Origin: Pseudidiomarina tainanensis
GTDB taxonomy: Bacteria; Pseudomonadota; Gammaproteobacteria; Enterobacterales; Alteromonadaceae
Direction of reading: 5' to 3'
Length of the DNA stretch: 64,000 nt
Assembly: GCF_004214835.1 (NCBI RefSeq)
Contig: NZ_PIQJ01000002.1
Span: 1-64,000 of the forward strand
Position numbers and translations under genes: made by a program
Shown here: positions 25,173-37,476 of the stretch, in pieces
How positions within the stretch are numbered: the first letter of the stretch is position 1
How the letters are laid out: every line of letters begins with the position of its first letter
The notes under the pieces: generated by a model
Told to the model about the DNA's origin: nothing
Seen by the model: only the letters and a program-made list of their open reading frames with translations
Databases searched by the model: none

Positions 25173-27365
25173 TTAGAACCGATAATAAACGGATGCGCCG
25201 AAACTACGCCCCGCTTCAGCTAATACCGGTAATGATGGATCATCGATTGGCATTCCACTAACCCGGGCATTTCGCCAGTAACGCTTATCTGTCAGGTTAA
25301 ATAGGCCTGCCGTTATGTTCAGATCGGGCGTGACGTACCAACGTGAAAGCCAATCGAAGGTTGCATAGCCAGGTGCTGAGAATAATGGGCTGTCTGCCTC
25401 ATCGAGTAATGCGCGCTGACCTCGCACAGCGGTTAGCACCAATCGCGTATCCCAATCTTGGGCTTCATATTGAAGTTCGGCGATGATACGAGGCGGTGTT
25501 ACATCAGCCAAATCACGACCACTTTCACGGTCTTCTCCACGGCTATATTCAGCGCTTATCGCGCTTGACCATGCCGCTGACCACTGTTGTTCCCAATTTG
25601 CTTCTATACCCTCAATCACGACCTTGTCGCGGTTAATCGACTGGAAAATCAATAGTTGACGGGCAGGGTCGAATCCCAATGATGCTCGGCTTTGAATAAA
25701 GTCACTATAGCGGTTGTGATAAGCCGTTATTGACCACTGAGTATCGCTATCTCGACCGCGGAAACCGGTTTCAAAAGCGTAGCCACGCTCTGCTTTCAAA
25801 TCAGGGTTGGCAATCGCCAGCACTCTAAATTGCGGATAATACAGACCGATATTGACGTCAGAAAACGGCGGCGCACGATAGCCACGAGCATACTGAGCAA
25901 ACCATTCGGAGTTATCCGATACTGACCAAATCATACCGAGCTTGGGCAGCCAGGCGTCATGTGTCAGATCAGTCACTTCCGAGTCTGGATAACGCTCCGA
26001 AAACAGAGCATCGTCACGCGTTCGTAATTTGTAATGCTCGTAGCGTATACCCGGACTAACAGTCGGTCCGTTATCCCATAATTCGAATTCATCGTGCAGA
26101 TAAACACCGAGTTCCGTCACTCGGCTTCGAGGGAAGTCTCGCAGCGGAAACGTTTCACCTAACAATGTTTTCGTTGTTTCGTTCGTTACCAAATTCGTTT
26201 GCGCTGCATCTCGCTGATCTTCTAGAGTTGAACTCATCAATTCAAAACCATAGCCGATTCGGTGACGCGTATTGGCCAACTCAGTATCAGTTTCAAGATC
26301 GGCTCCGATCCCCGTTGTTGTTTGCTCAAAATCAAACAACCGCTCGATATCCAAAGGCTCGGGTAAAAGCATTCGTTGCTCAAAAGAGTCTTGCTCAATT
26401 TCCGTCGCTTGATGGTATAAGCGCCAGCTACCGCGATCAATCCATGCCATCGGATCAAGATTGAGTTCTGCCAATAAGCGGTACTGTTGACGACTATCTT
26501 CACCAAGCAAACTTGTGGTTGCGCTGAGTCGTCCGGTTCCAATAATTGATTGAACGTCTGTGTCTCGCGATTCATTCATCGCATCGAGCGTAAACTGCCA
26601 TTCACCCAAATAAGTATCAGTTTCAGCACTAACCAACAATGCTTGCTGACGTCTTTGTTGCTCGTCGCGTAAAGCATCTGCTAAATCAGCCGAGCGAACA
26701 TCTTCGCCGTATTGAATAGCTCCAGCTAATAGCAATCGAGTACCACCATCACCGAATGCTGTTGCTCCCATCAGGTTGGCACGATGACTGTCGGTGTTAA
26801 AGCCGGCTTGTAATCGTGAACCTCGCTTACCATTAAGTAATACGTCTTCCGCATCTAGCAAATGAACGGCGACCACACCACCTAAGGCTTTGCTACCATA
26901 CATTGTGGATGCCGGACCGCGTAAAATTTCAACGCGACTAGCTAACCCTAATTCGAGCAAACCTCGCCCGGTATCTGAATAACTTCCAACTGCAAAGTAA
27001 TCGGCTACCGGAACTTGATCGATTACGACTGCGGTGCGGTTACCGCCAATACCACGTATACGAAAACCGCTGTTACCAAACCGGCTGCTATCGTCATCGA
27101 GCTCTACTCCTGGTTGATACCGAACTAAGTCGGCAGCGCTAATAACGAGATCGCGTTGTAAGTCATCTTCGTCAATGATCGTTACTGTACCCGCCACCTC
27201 GGAAAGTTGGCGTGGTTGCCGATGGGCAACCACGGTAATCACTTCCATGTCAGCGTTTTGCTGAGTTGTTGCTGCTTCATTCACATCTTGTGGTAAAGCC
27301 AGTGTTAACTGGGGCATTAACCCTAATGCCCCAGCCACAACACCAGCAAGTGCTGTATATTTCAC
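25173..27365 (-). CDS. TonB-dependent outer-membrane receptor (heme/hemoglobin type)
   Basis: 22-strand outer-membrane transporter of 730 residues. It has a signal peptide (1-23), a TonB-box region (MEVITVVAH, about 40-48) and a plug domain (about 50-165) with RIRGIGGNRTAVVIDQVPVAD and LRGPASTMYGSKALGG. The beta barrel ends in aromatic YYRF. The plug and the YARGYRAPPFSDVNIG block resemble the hemoglobin/transferrin/lactoferrin receptor group. It starts with GTG only 2 nt after the nirS stop, so it is translationally coupled to the nitrite reductase. The substrate is unproven: heme, heme d1 or another metal chelate needed by NirS are candidates. Confidence 0.9.
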   Translation of the reverse strand: MKYTALAGVVAGALGLMPQLTLALPQDVNEAATTQQNADMEVITVVAHRQPRQLSEVAGTVTIIDEDDLQRDLVISAADLVRYQPGVELDDDSSRFGNSGFRIRGIGGNRTAVVIDQVPVADYFAVGSYSDTGRGLLELGLASRVEILRGPASTMYGSKALGGVVAVHLLDAEDVLLNGKRGSRLQAGFNTDSHRANLMGATAFGDGGTRLLLAGAIQYGEDVRSADLADALRDEQQRRQQALLVSAETDTYLGEWQFTLDAMNESRDTDVQSIIGTGRLSATTSLLGEDSRQQYRLLAELNLDPMAWIDRGSWRLYHQATEIEQDSFEQRMLLPEPLDIERLFDFEQTTTGIGADLETDTELANTRHRIGYGFELMSSTLEDQRDAAQTNLVTNETTKTLLGETFPLRDFPRSRVTELGVYLHDEFELWDNGPTVSPGIRYEHYKLRTRDDALFSERYPDSEVTDLTHDAWLPKLGMIWSVSDNSEWFAQYARGYRAPPFSDVNIGLYYPQFRVLAIANPDLKAERGYAFETGFRGRDSDTQWSITAYHNRYSDFIQSRASLGFDPARQLLIFQSINRDKVVIEGIEANWEQQWSAAWSSAISAEYSRGEDRESGRDLADVTPPRIIAELQYEAQDWDTRLVLTAVRGQRALLDEADSPLFSAPGYATFDWLSRWYVTPDLNITAGLFNLTDKRYWRNARVSGMPIDDPSLPVLAEAGRSFGASVYYRF

Positions 27366-27367
27366 GC

Positions 27368-29540
<2,173 letters not shown>

Positions 29541-29578
29541 TGAAGGGAGTGCGGTTATTGTGCTTTCGTGAGTACCTC

Positions 29579-30865
29579 TTACGAGGTACGCACGCGCAAT
29601 CCCCAATCTTCCCAAGCTTGTTTTGCCAGTTGTTCGCGAAATTGTGGGGCAGCAATATGGATGAGTGCTTCGGCTCGTTCTGTCAGACTCTTCGCGCGCA
29701 AATTAGCGACACCAAATTCAGTTACCACATAGTGTACATGGGCACGAGTTGTTACCACACCAGCGCCAGGATTCAGCATGCTGCTGATACGAGAAACCTG
29801 ACCACCGCAAGCTGTTGCTGGTAGAGCAATCACTGAGCGACCGCCTTCCGATAAACTGGCGCCGCGCACAAAATCCATTTGTCCGCCCACGCCGGAATAG
29901 ATTTTGGTTCCCATTGAATCAGCGCAAACTTGCCCACTCAAATCGATTTGCAACGCGCTGTTAATGGCCATGACTTGTTTGTTTTGGCGAATCACCGAAG
30001 TGTCATTGGTATATTCCACGTCTAAAAACGCGACCAATGGATTATCATCAACAAAATCATAAAGTTGCTGGCTGCCCATGGCGAACGTGGTAACAATACG
30101 TCCCCGGTGTTTACGTTTGCGCGAATTATTAATTACGCCACTCTCAACCAGCGGCAACACGCCATCCGAGAACATCTCAGTATGAATTCCCAAATCTCTA
30201 TGATTACCTAAGCAACGCAACGTCGCATCTGGAATAGCACCGATGCCCATTTGTAGACAATCGCCATCATTAATCAGGCTTGCTACACGCTCGCCAATTT
30301 GCGTGGTTACTGCTGATTGCTGCGGTTGTGCATGCAGTGGCAAGCTCGCTTCTGCTTCAAAATAGCGATCGATTTGCTTCAGCGAAATAAAGGAATCGCC
30401 ATGGGTGCGTGGCATCCGCGGATTAATCCAGGCAATAACTTTTCGTGCCACCTGCAACGCGGCTCGCGTTGCTTCAACGGAAATGCCCAGACTGCAGTTA
30501 CCATGGGCATCGGGTGGCGACACCTGAATTAGCACGGCGTCCAAAGGCTGTTCACCCGAGCGAAATAATTTAGGAATTTCAGACAAGAACATTGGCACAT
30601 AATCAGCCAAACCTTCATTCACAGCAGCGCGCGTTGACTTACCGACAAAGAACGCGCGTTGACGAAGATGCCCTTTCAGGTTTGGGTCACTTAAAATCTC
30701 ACTATGTTCAGTATGCAACTGTAATAACGTTAAATTTTTACGAGAAAGGGCAACCTCGGCTAGCCCTTCAAGAAGCTTATATGGTGTTGCGGCCATGGAT
30801 TGGCACCAGATCACATCATTATCTTCCAGAATATGTAGCGCTTCTTGTGCATTTTGAACGAGCAT
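29579..30865 (-). CDS. Acetyl-CoA hydrolase/transferase family protein
   Basis: CoA-transferase of 428 residues, similar to 4-hydroxybutyrate CoA-transferases and acetyl-CoA hydrolases. The N-terminal domain contains the GNCSLGIS substrate loop; the C-terminal domain has the CoA-binding MGIGAIPDA and the catalytic-Glu motif HTEMFSDGV. The late GGQMDFVRGA and TEFGVANLRAKS motifs are present. It likely exchanges CoA between acetate or another short acid and acyl-CoA; the true substrate cannot be told from sequence. It is 126 bp upstream of nirS on the same strand but separated by the FNR-type promoter. Confidence 0.88.
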   Translation of the reverse strand: MLVQNAQEALHILEDNDVIWCQSMAATPYKLLEGLAEVALSRKNLTLLQLHTEHSEILSDPNLKGHLRQRAFFVGKSTRAAVNEGLADYVPMFLSEIPKLFRSGEQPLDAVLIQVSPPDAHGNCSLGISVEATRAALQVARKVIAWINPRMPRTHGDSFISLKQIDRYFEAEASLPLHAQPQQSAVTTQIGERVASLINDGDCLQMGIGAIPDATLRCLGNHRDLGIHTEMFSDGVLPLVESGVINNSRKRKHRGRIVTTFAMGSQQLYDFVDDNPLVAFLDVEYTNDTSVIRQNKQVMAINSALQIDLSGQVCADSMGTKIYSGVGGQMDFVRGASLSEGGRSVIALPATACGGQVSRISSMLNPGAGVVTTRAHVHYVVTEFGVANLRAKSLTERAEALIHIAAPQFREQLAKQAWEDWGLRVRTS

Positions 30866-30925
30866 AGTGATTCCTTTTCAGTTACATTTTAAACGTCATT
30901 CATCAACGTAAGTCATAAACATAGT

Positions 30926-31297
30926 ATGAAAGTATTCGTTATGCTCGGTGCAATCAATATGGCGTTAGGGGTAATTCTCGGCGCATTTGGGGCACATGGT
31001 TTGGAAAAGTTAATTAGCCCAGAAATGCTCGATGTTTTTCAAACGGGCGTTCAGTATCAAATTTATCATGCACTTGGTCTGCTAATGGTTGCCGTACTGC
31101 TAATTCCATACCCTCACGCTGGTGGGTTGCGAACCGGCGGCTGGATCATGCTGGCTGGCATTATCTTGTTCTCTGGTAGTCTATACTTGTTGGCGTTAAC
31201 AGGAATTAAATTCTTTGGCCCAATAACACCCATCGGCGGGGTTTGCTTTATTGTGGCGTGGATTTGGATTTTTTGGGCCATGCTCAAGGAGTTCTAA
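30926..31297 (+). CDS. DUF423 family membrane protein (YgdD-like)
   Basis: Inner-membrane protein of 123 residues with four predicted helices. It shows the family's ALGVILGAFGAHGLE start, QYQIYHALGLL and GSLYLLALTG motifs. Function unknown. It is divergent from the CoA-transferase gene, and its stop overlaps the next ATG by one base (TAATG), so the two genes are coupled. Confidence 0.9.
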   Translation: MKVFVMLGAINMALGVILGAFGAHGLEKLISPEMLDVFQTGVQYQIYHALGLLMVAVLLIPYPHAGGLRTGGWIMLAGIILFSGSLYLLALTGIKFFGPITPIGGVCFIVAWIWIFWAMLKEF

Positions 31298-31704
31298 TGA
31301 ACAAAATGGTCGCAGTTATCTTCATTTACCTGCTAGCGCCTACAGCTGTTGCATGCGACACCCCTTGGCAACCATGTTGGTATGGGCAAGCTTCGGCCGC
31401 TAATACATGTAGCGGTGACATTGTTTTATTGTCTGCATATGATGCGAAACAAGTGTTATCAGCACACCCAGAGCTGCGCTTGCCTACCCAAGCAGAATTA
31501 GAAAGTTTCTTGTTGACTGAACATGCGGCGAAGCTCAGAGCACATGCTGAAAATATTGAAACCTTTCAGGTGCTCACCAGCGGTTTTGTTCAACACGGCA
31601 ACGAATTCTTAGCGACAACGGTTGATATTCGACACGGCCGTGTTGAGTTATCAGCTTGGCGCAAACCAACTCTGGTTATTTTACGGCAATCGACAATGAA
31701 CTAG
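31297..31704 (+). CDS. Small exported protein, unknown function
   Basis: 135 residues from the ATG at 31297, which overlaps the DUF423 stop codon; an upstream in-frame start would lie within DUF423. A signal peptide (1-18, ending AVA) is followed by four cysteines in the mature N-terminus (ACDTPWQPCWYGQ...NTCSG), likely disulfide-bonded. A LRLPTQAELESFL segment recalls lectin-like or DUF1566-type enzymes, but the match is too short to assign. No catalytic motif recognised. Confidence 0.65.
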   Translation: MNKMVAVIFIYLLAPTAVACDTPWQPCWYGQASAANTCSGDIVLLSAYDAKQVLSAHPELRLPTQAELESFLLTEHAAKLRAHAENIETFQVLTSGFVQHGNEFLATTVDIRHGRVELSAWRKPTLVILRQSTMN

Positions 31705-31721
31705 CAGTTCGCGTTCGTTGC

Positions 31722-32930
31722 CTAAATGCCTGTTCGTTGCGGTAACTGCCGAACGACCAATGTCGATAATGCTAACAATAGTCCTGAGATCATCAGACAC
31801 GCCACCAATCCGCTGTGCTGATAGACCCAACCTGATAGTACAGTCCCCAACAAGCGGCCCGCAGCGTTCGCCATATAGTAAAAGCCAACGTCAAGAGACA
31901 CCCCATCGGCTCGTGAATATGACACGATGAGGTAGCTATGGAGTGATGAGTTAATCGCAAATAAGAGACCAAAGAGTGCCAAGCCTACAATAATGACGAA
32001 GGTCACCGAAAGTTGTAACCAAAGAGCTCCAGCAATTAGTAATGGCGTAAAAGTTAGTAACGCCCCCCAAAGCGTGGCTTGATGCGAGGCGCGGTCAGTT
32101 ATTGTTGTTGCGGTTAATTTAGGGGCAAAGCTTTGTACCAAGCCGTAACCAATAATCCATAAGGCAAGAAAGCTACCAACCTGCCAGTGATCCCACTGCA
32201 ACTCACTGGCAAGAAATACCGGAAGCGCAACCACAAACCAAACGTCACGCGCGCCGAACAATAAAAATCTCGCCGCTGAGAGAACATTTATAGGGCGACT
32301 TTTAGAGAATAACTCCTTAAATTTCGGCTTAAATGTGGCTTTCCCAGATTCTCGGTTCAAGAAAATCAAACTGGAGATCCACACCAGCGTTAATATGGAG
32401 GTCATACTTAATACTGCGCCAGCAAAACCCAGACAAGTCAGTAAGACGCCACCGAGGAAAAAGCCGACGCCTTTCAAGGTGTTTTTCGATCCGGTGAGCA
32501 GTGCCACCCACTTGTAAAGTTGCCCTTGCGCGCTTTCGGGTACCAGCAACTTGATGGTACTTTTTGCGCTCATTTTGTTGAGGTCTTTGGCAATACCAGA
32601 GAGCGCCTGGGCTAACATCACCCATAGAATGGTCAACCAGCTACTCGGCACTAAAAGCATTGCGAGCGCAATAATTTGGAGGCCGAGACCAATATTCATG
32701 GTGCGATTCAAACCCCAGCGTGCCCCCAAATAGCCACCGACTAAATTCGTCACCACTCCAAAAAATTCATAGAACAAAAACAGCATCGCGACTTCAAATG
32801 CACTATAACCGAGCTGATGAAAATGAAGCACCACCAACATGCGTAGCGCGCCATCAGTCAGGGTAAAAGCCCAGTAATTGCCAGTTACCAGTATGTACTG
32901 GCGAATCGCCGGTGACAGTTGCGCTAGCAT
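31722..32930 (-). CDS. arsJ: Organoarsenical efflux MFS transporter ArsJ
   Basis: Major-facilitator transporter of 402 residues with about 12 helices. It begins with an ArsJ-like [28 protein letters not shown] stretch, and the [21 protein letters not shown] loop is typical of the family. ArsJ exports 1-arseno-3-phosphoglycerate, made by its partner GAPDH from arsenate and glyceraldehyde-3-phosphate, which gives arsenate resistance. Its start overlaps the GAPDH stop by 7 nt, as expected for the linked pair. No arsR, arsC or arsB gene is present nearby. Confidence 0.9.
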   Translation of the reverse strand: MLAQLSPAIRQYILVTGNYWAFTLTDGALRMLVVLHFHQLGYSAFEVAMLFLFYEFFGVVTNLVGGYLGARWGLNRTMNIGLGLQIIALAMLLVPSSWLTILWVMLAQALSGIAKDLNKMSAKSTIKLLVPESAQGQLYKWVALLTGSKNTLKGVGFFLGGVLLTCLGFAGAVLSMTSILTLVWISSLIFLNRESGKATFKPKFKELFSKSRPINVLSAARFLLFGARDVWFVVALPVFLASELQWDHWQVGSFLALWIIGYGLVQSFAPKLTATTITDRASHQATLWGALLTFTPLLIAGALWLQLSVTFVIIVGLALFGLLFAINSSLHSYLIVSYSRADGVSLDVGFYYMANAAGRLLGTVLSGWVYQHSGLVACLMISGLLLALSTLVVRQLPQRTGI

Positions 32931-33925
32931 TGCCCTACTTTCTCCATCAACTCAACAGTGCGATTCGCATAGCCCCATTCGTTGTCATACCAAGCGTAAA
33001 GCTTCACATGTGTGCCGTTAATGACTTTGGTTGAGAGCGCATCAACAATGCTCGAACGTGGGTCTGTTTTATAATCAATCGACACCAATGGGCGGTCTTC
33101 ATAACCAAGAATTCCTTGTAACTTCCCCCGTGCGGCCTCTTGCATCCAGCCGTTAATTTCTTCTGAATTGGTTGGCCGTTCGACTTCAAATACGCAGTCT
33201 GTTAATGACGCATTGGCTAATGGGACACGCACGGCATGGCCATCGATTTTACCTTTTAGCTCAGGGAAGATTTCAATAATCGCGGTGGCAGACCCGGTCG
33301 AGGTTGGGATAAGACTCATTCCGCAAGCGCGGGCACGCCGTAAATCTTTATGCGGAGCATCGAGAATGCTTTGCGTATTGGTTAAGTCATGGATGGTGGT
33401 AATGGATCCGTGCTTGATACCTATTTTCTCTTGCAACACTTTAACTACCGGTGCAAGACAGTTTGTTGTGCACGAGGCAGCCGTAACGATACGATGTTGG
33501 AATGGGTCGAACAGATGGTCATTAACGCCCATCACAATATTTAATGCGCCAGATTCTTTGACTGGTGCCGATACAACAACGCGTTTGACGCCCTGTTGCA
33601 GATAATCATTCAATACAGCAACCGTTTTCATTTTGCCGGATGCTTCTAACACGATGTCGCAATCACCCCAGTTATTCTCAGTAATTGTTTTAAAACGAGT
33701 GAATGAAATGGATTTGCCTTGAATAACGAGCGCCTCATCAGACGCAGATGCCTCATGTTGCCAACGCCCGTGCACAGAGTCGAAGTTTAGTAAATGCGCA
33801 AAGGTCGCAGCGTCTGCGCCCGGATCGTTCACCCGTATAAGCTCAAATGCCGGATTCTGCGCAATCAAGCGTAGCGCGAGTCGGCCAATTCGGCCTAAAC
33901 CGTTAATACCCACTTTAATCGTCAT
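32924..33925 (-). CDS. ArsJ-associated glyceraldehyde-3-phosphate dehydrogenase
   Basis: NAD-dependent GAPDH of 333 residues. It has the Rossmann [14 protein letters not shown], active-site Cys152 (SCTTNC) and His179 (TIHDLT). It can use arsenate in place of phosphate to form unstable 1-arseno-3-phosphoglycerate, which ArsJ exports. The overlap with arsJ supports this detoxification role over a central glycolytic one. It has a good AAGGAG ribosome site. A TATACT -10 (33965-33970, minus strand) lies between the gene and the tRNA-Gly terminator, with no clear -35. Confidence 0.9.
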   Translation of the reverse strand: MTIKVGINGLGRIGRLALRLIAQNPAFELIRVNDPGADAATFAHLLNFDSVHGRWQHEASASDEALVIQGKSISFTRFKTITENNWGDCDIVLEASGKMKTVAVLNDYLQQGVKRVVVSAPVKESGALNIVMGVNDHLFDPFQHRIVTAASCTTNCLAPVVKVLQEKIGIKHGSITTIHDLTNTQSILDAPHKDLRRARACGMSLIPTSTGSATAIIEIFPELKGKIDGHAVRVPLANASLTDCVFEVERPTNSEEINGWMQEAARGKLQGILGYEDRPLVSIDYKTDPRSSIVDALSTKVINGTHVKLYAWYDNEWGYANRTVELMEKVGQC

Positions 33926-33991
33926 AAATTACTCCTTTTGAACAGCAAGAGTTTGATAAATTAAAGTATACGGTAAAAATATGACGGGAAT

Positions 33992-34027
33992 AAAAAAACC
34001 CGAAAGTTTTGACGCTTTCGGGTTTTT
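33992..34027 (-). terminator. Terminator after tRNA-Gly
   Basis: On the minus strand AAACCCGAAAG / CTTTCGGGTTT (11-bp stem, 8-nt loop) followed by T residues. It separates the tRNA transcript from the GAPDH-arsJ operon. Confidence 0.88.
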
Positions 34028-34033
34028 CGAATT

Positions 34034-34109
34034 TGGAGCGAGAAACGAGATTCGAACTCGCGACCCCAACCTTGGCAAGGTTGTGCTCTACCAGCTGAGC
34101 TATTCTCGC
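34034..34109 (-). tRNA. tRNA-Gly (GCC)
   Basis: A 76-nt cloverleaf on the minus strand: acceptor stem GCGAGAA / TTCTCGC, D-arm AGCTCAGCTGGTAGAGC, anticodon stem-loop with GCC in CCTTGCCAAGG, T-arm GGTTCGAAT-type (GAGTTCGAATCTC), encoded CCA 3' end. It lies alone and is followed directly by a terminator. Confidence 0.97.
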
Positions 34110-34151
34110 ATGTGTTAACGAGGGCGTATTTTACGGATTCGTCTGTCGCCG

Positions 34152-34433
34152 TCAACCACTTTTTTCAGCTGAATTGTTTGTTCGCTCGGTTTTTGAACAT
34201 CCTGCGGCTTTTTTCCACAAAATCGGTTGTGGCGGCTCCCGTATCGCACCCTGTTGATCCACAAACACTAATTTATTTTGCTCAACTCGATTTAACCAAT
34301 GACGAACAATATCGGTTTGTTCAATCCAGGTATGCAATTCACAGCGAAATTTTTGTAACTGCGACTCACTCGGTTCCTGTGCGCTCACTGGGGCACTCAT
34401 CATCAATGTCATTAACGCAACAATCAGGCGCAT
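34152..34433 (-). CDS. Small exported protein, unknown function
   Basis: 93 residues with a signal peptide (1-18, cleavage after VSA). The mature part has two cysteines and ends in a basic/polar tail. No family recognised. Its ATG overlaps the stop codon of the upstream membrane-protein gene by one base (TGATG), so the two are translationally coupled and probably act together in the envelope. Confidence 0.65.
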   Translation of the reverse strand: MRLIVALMTLMMSAPVSAQEPSESQLQKFRCELHTWIEQTDIVRHWLNRVEQNKLVFVDQQGAIREPPQPILWKKAAGCSKTERTNNSAEKSG

Positions 34434-35755
34434 CAGGATTTCTCCTTGGTCTTGTTAAGTTGCGAAATTTTTCGCTCAAGTTCTTTCAAACGTTGCGGTT
34501 CTTCACCCGGCATCTTCAAATAGAATGCGCTACTCAACATCGGCATGCCATCTGGTAGTACTTTGTTTTCAAATATTAATTCAATAGTCAACGTCCCCAT
34601 ATGACTGTCCTGTCGAAATGACGGATTCAAAAACAAGTCAGGGCGCACATTGTTGGTGGTAACTTCCTGCGGAAAATAGCTGGAGAACACTGTTGCAATG
34701 CGTTTACCAATCAACTTTTTGTAATCTTGTTCATACGCACTCAGCTGGTTATCAACCGGTAAGTAACGGTATACAGAATAGGTCAGGTAGGCTTCAGCAA
34801 AACGCGCGAGCTCGTCACGATTGCGTTGAATGTTGGCCTTACCAAGAATACGGAACAGGGTATCTTTAGCAAAATCGCGGAAGCTTTCACGTAAATCAGT
34901 CAGCGGTCGCCATTGCTTCGAAGTCAGAATTGCTTTTGCACAATTGCGGGCTCGCGCATCCCAGTCGTCATATAACTCCGACATACTCGGCACACCTGAA
35001 CCATGAGTTTCTAGCAACCATTGCTTCGCGGATTGGTTCATGCGCTCATCAAAATAGCCTTCAAACTTTGCAAAGTAACGATACTCACCTCGAGTTAGTG
35101 CTTTGAAGCCCGGCGCCATACTCAACTGTAACGGCAGATAACGCTGATTATGTTCGCGGTTAAACATCAAGGCTTTTGCGACTAGGCCATTTAATATTCT
35201 TTCGTCATCATCGCTAGCGGCACGCGTTAATGATTGCATGTAATCATCATAAAGTTGTTCGCGAGCTTGTTTGGCCTTGCGTCTCAATCGGAAGGGTTTA
35301 TTGGGAGCGTCTTTGGTTAACTTTAAAAACGTTTCGTAAGCAATGATGGTGTTGCGGCGTTCAGCTAAGAAGAAGTTACGCTGATGTGAACGTACCTGTC
35401 GCCAAGCAAAGAATGCCAAGCCAAATACCCTATTAAAGCCCCATAGAAGTGGTGGCAATAGCCACCAAATATAGGTTGAAAACCAATGCCCGGGAATGAC
35501 AAATGTTTGCTTAAACTGCGCTAACTCGAGCTCCGTAAGTGGTTGCTTACTGTCAGTAGCAGGCGCATACCAAACCAGCTCGGCAAACATTTCTAAAGGT
35601 AGCCAACGGTTGACGTGCCAACTTAAAAACGCATCTTGCTCACCATATACAGTCTCAATTTGCTTCTGGTAATCAGCAAATGCGACATACTTGGGTGGGC
35701 CATAGGTGAGCCCCATGAATATAATGAAAACTGCAGCAACGAGCCATTTAATCAC
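34433..35755 (-). CDS. Membrane protein of unknown function
   Basis: 440 residues: an N-terminal membrane anchor (about 2-19), a short periplasmic stretch, a second membrane segment (about 93-117, YIWWLLPPLLWGFNRVFGLAFFAW), then a large, very basic and helical domain rich in Arg and Lys (RLRRKAKQAREQLYDDY) that is probably cytoplasmic. A C-terminal beta-rich portion ends in a predicted coiled coil (RLKELERKISQLNK). No conserved catalytic motif seen. It forms a coupled pair with the small exported protein and lies 29 bp after orn. Confidence 0.65.
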   Translation of the reverse strand: MIKWLVAAVFIIFMGLTYGPPKYVAFADYQKQIETVYGEQDAFLSWHVNRWLPLEMFAELVWYAPATDSKQPLTELELAQFKQTFVIPGHWFSTYIWWLLPPLLWGFNRVFGLAFFAWRQVRSHQRNFFLAERRNTIIAYETFLKLTKDAPNKPFRLRRKAKQAREQLYDDYMQSLTRAASDDDERILNGLVAKALMFNREHNQRYLPLQLSMAPGFKALTRGEYRYFAKFEGYFDERMNQSAKQWLLETHGSGVPSMSELYDDWDARARNCAKAILTSKQWRPLTDLRESFRDFAKDTLFRILGKANIQRNRDELARFAEAYLTYSVYRYLPVDNQLSAYEQDYKKLIGKRIATVFSSYFPQEVTTNNVRPDLFLNPSFRQDSHMGTLTIELIFENKVLPDGMPMLSSAFYLKMPGEEPQRLKELERKISQLNKTKEKS

Positions 35756-35784
35756 GTGCTTAGCCTTCCTTGTTGTTGTTATTA

Positions 35785-36327
35785 TTATTTAAATAAGTTC
35801 GCTCGATAATATTTCAACTCTTCAATCGATTCACGAATATCTGCTAATGCGGTATGCGCACCTTGCTTCGTTAAGCCATTTGCAACATCCGGTGCCCAAT
35901 ACTTAGCCAGTTGTTTCAATGTACTGACATCAAGATTGCGGTAATGGAAATACGCCTCTAACTCAGGCATATGCTGAGCTAAAAAACGACGATCTTGGCA
36001 AATGCTATTTCCACACATTGGCGAACTGCCTGCGGTTACCCATTGCTGTAAAAATTCGATCGTCGCATCGCTCGCTTGTTGCTCGTTTACTTTACTGGCT
36101 TTAACCCGTTCAACCAGGCCTGATTGGCTGTGCGTACGCACGTTCCAATCATCCATTTTGTCTAAATTGGCCTGCGATTGATGCACCGCAATAACAGGCC
36201 CCTCGGCCAATACGTTCAGTTCATAATCAGTCACTATCGTCGCAATCTCAATAATGTGATCGTAATCCGGCGTTAATCCTGTCATTTCCAAATCGATCCA
36301 AATGAGACGTTCTGCGCTCGCTGTCAT
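35785..36327 (-). CDS. orn: Oligoribonuclease
   Basis: DEDDh 3'-5' exonuclease that degrades di- to short oligoribonucleotides, including pGpG from c-di-GMP breakdown. It has 180 residues, normal length. Motif I is IDLEMTGL with the metal-binding Asp and Glu; motif III contains the [11 protein letters not shown] His and Asp. It is divergent from rsgA, the same orn/rsgA/psd neighbourhood as in E. coli. Confidence 0.97.
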   Translation of the reverse strand: MTASAERLIWIDLEMTGLTPDYDHIIEIATIVTDYELNVLAEGPVIAVHQSQANLDKMDDWNVRTHSQSGLVERVKASKVNEQQASDATIEFLQQWVTAGSSPMCGNSICQDRRFLAQHMPELEAYFHYRNLDVSTLKQLAKYWAPDVANGLTKQGAHTALADIRESIEELKYYRANLFK

Positions 36328-36417
36328 GCAATTTACCTTATTTGATTACAATTAAGTTCAGGCACTCTGGTGCTGAATAATGTATGATTGCCCCTAGTAT
36401 GTACTGGAATTAATTTG

Positions 36418-37476
36418 ATGGCAAAACAACGACGTCTGAACAAAGGGCAACTACGCCGAATAAAGTCAAATCAAGAGAAGCGTATTCAACGTGCTGAATT
36501 AGAAATCGAAGTTGAAGATGCAGCTTTGGATGCTTCTGAATCAGGCATTGTCGTAAGCCGTTTCGGCCAACAAGCAATTATCTGCACCCAATCTGATCCA
36601 GCTCTACGTTGTCATATTCGTCGCGCTGTCGATTCATTAGTTTGTGGCGACGAAGTTATCTGGCGACGTTTCAAACAACGTTCAGAAGACGTAGCAGGAG
36701 TGATTGAGGCTGTGCAACCACGGCGTTCGTTACTGAGCCGTCCAGATTATTACGATGGTGTTAAGCCGGTCGCAGCCAATGTCGATCAAATTCTCATCGT
36801 CTCAAGCGTCTTACCTGCGTTTTCGAGTCAAATTATCGACCGCTATTTGGTGGCATGCGAGGATATTGGGGTCACCCCAGTTATTATTCTCAACAAGGCC
36901 GATCTTCTTGCTGAGCTTGAAACCGAGCAACGCGAAGAGATTGATCACGCACTGGCAGTATATCGCGATGTCGGTTATCAGGTGCTCGAAGTGAGTGCCA
37001 AACAGCGCGATTCTCTGCATGCTTTGCAAGAACTATTAAGCGCACATGTCTCGATTGTTGTTGGTCAGTCAGGGGTTGGTAAATCATCGTTGGTCAATGC
37101 GTTGTTACCTGATATCGATGCTGATGTTGGCGCTATCTCGGATAATTCAGGGCTAGGTCAACATACAACCACCGTCGCCACTCGCTATGTGGTGCCCACC
37201 GGCGGGATACTCATTGACTCGCCAGGCATTCGTGAGTTCGCACTGTGGCATTTAGAGCCTGAGCGCGTCGCTTGGTGCTATATCGATTTTCGACCATACT
37301 TAGGACAGTGCAAGTTTCGCGACTGCAAACACCAGGATGATCCAGGTTGTGCACTTCGCGAAGCATTAGAAGCAGGTGACCTACACCCGCTACGCCTGTA
37401 CAATTTCCACAAAATTATTGAATCGATGGCCATCAAAAAGCCATCCAGAGCTACTACTCGAGGTAAAAAAACGTGA
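36418..37476 (+). CDS. rsgA: Small ribosomal subunit assembly GTPase RsgA
   Basis: Circularly permuted GTPase that checks 30S maturation, 352 residues from the ATG at 36418 (an in-frame TTG ten codons upstream has no support). Order of parts: basic N-terminus, OB fold (about 40-115), G4 NKADLL, G1 [13 protein letters not shown]3 DSPGI, and a zinc knuckle with Cys, Cys, His and Cys in [14 protein letters not shown]. Its stop overlaps the psd GTG start (GTGA). Confidence 0.97.
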   Translation: MAKQRRLNKGQLRRIKSNQEKRIQRAELEIEVEDAALDASESGIVVSRFGQQAIICTQSDPALRCHIRRAVDSLVCGDEVIWRRFKQRSEDVAGVIEAVQPRRSLLSRPDYYDGVKPVAANVDQILIVSSVLPAFSSQIIDRYLVACEDIGVTPVIILNKADLLAELETEQREEIDHALAVYRDVGYQVLEVSAKQRDSLHALQELLSAHVSIVVGQSGVGKSSLVNALLPDIDADVGAISDNSGLGQHTTTVATRYVVPTGGILIDSPGIREFALWHLEPERVAWCYIDFRPYLGQCKFRDCKHQDDPGCALREALEAGDLHPLRLYNFHKIIESMAIKKPSRATTRGKKT

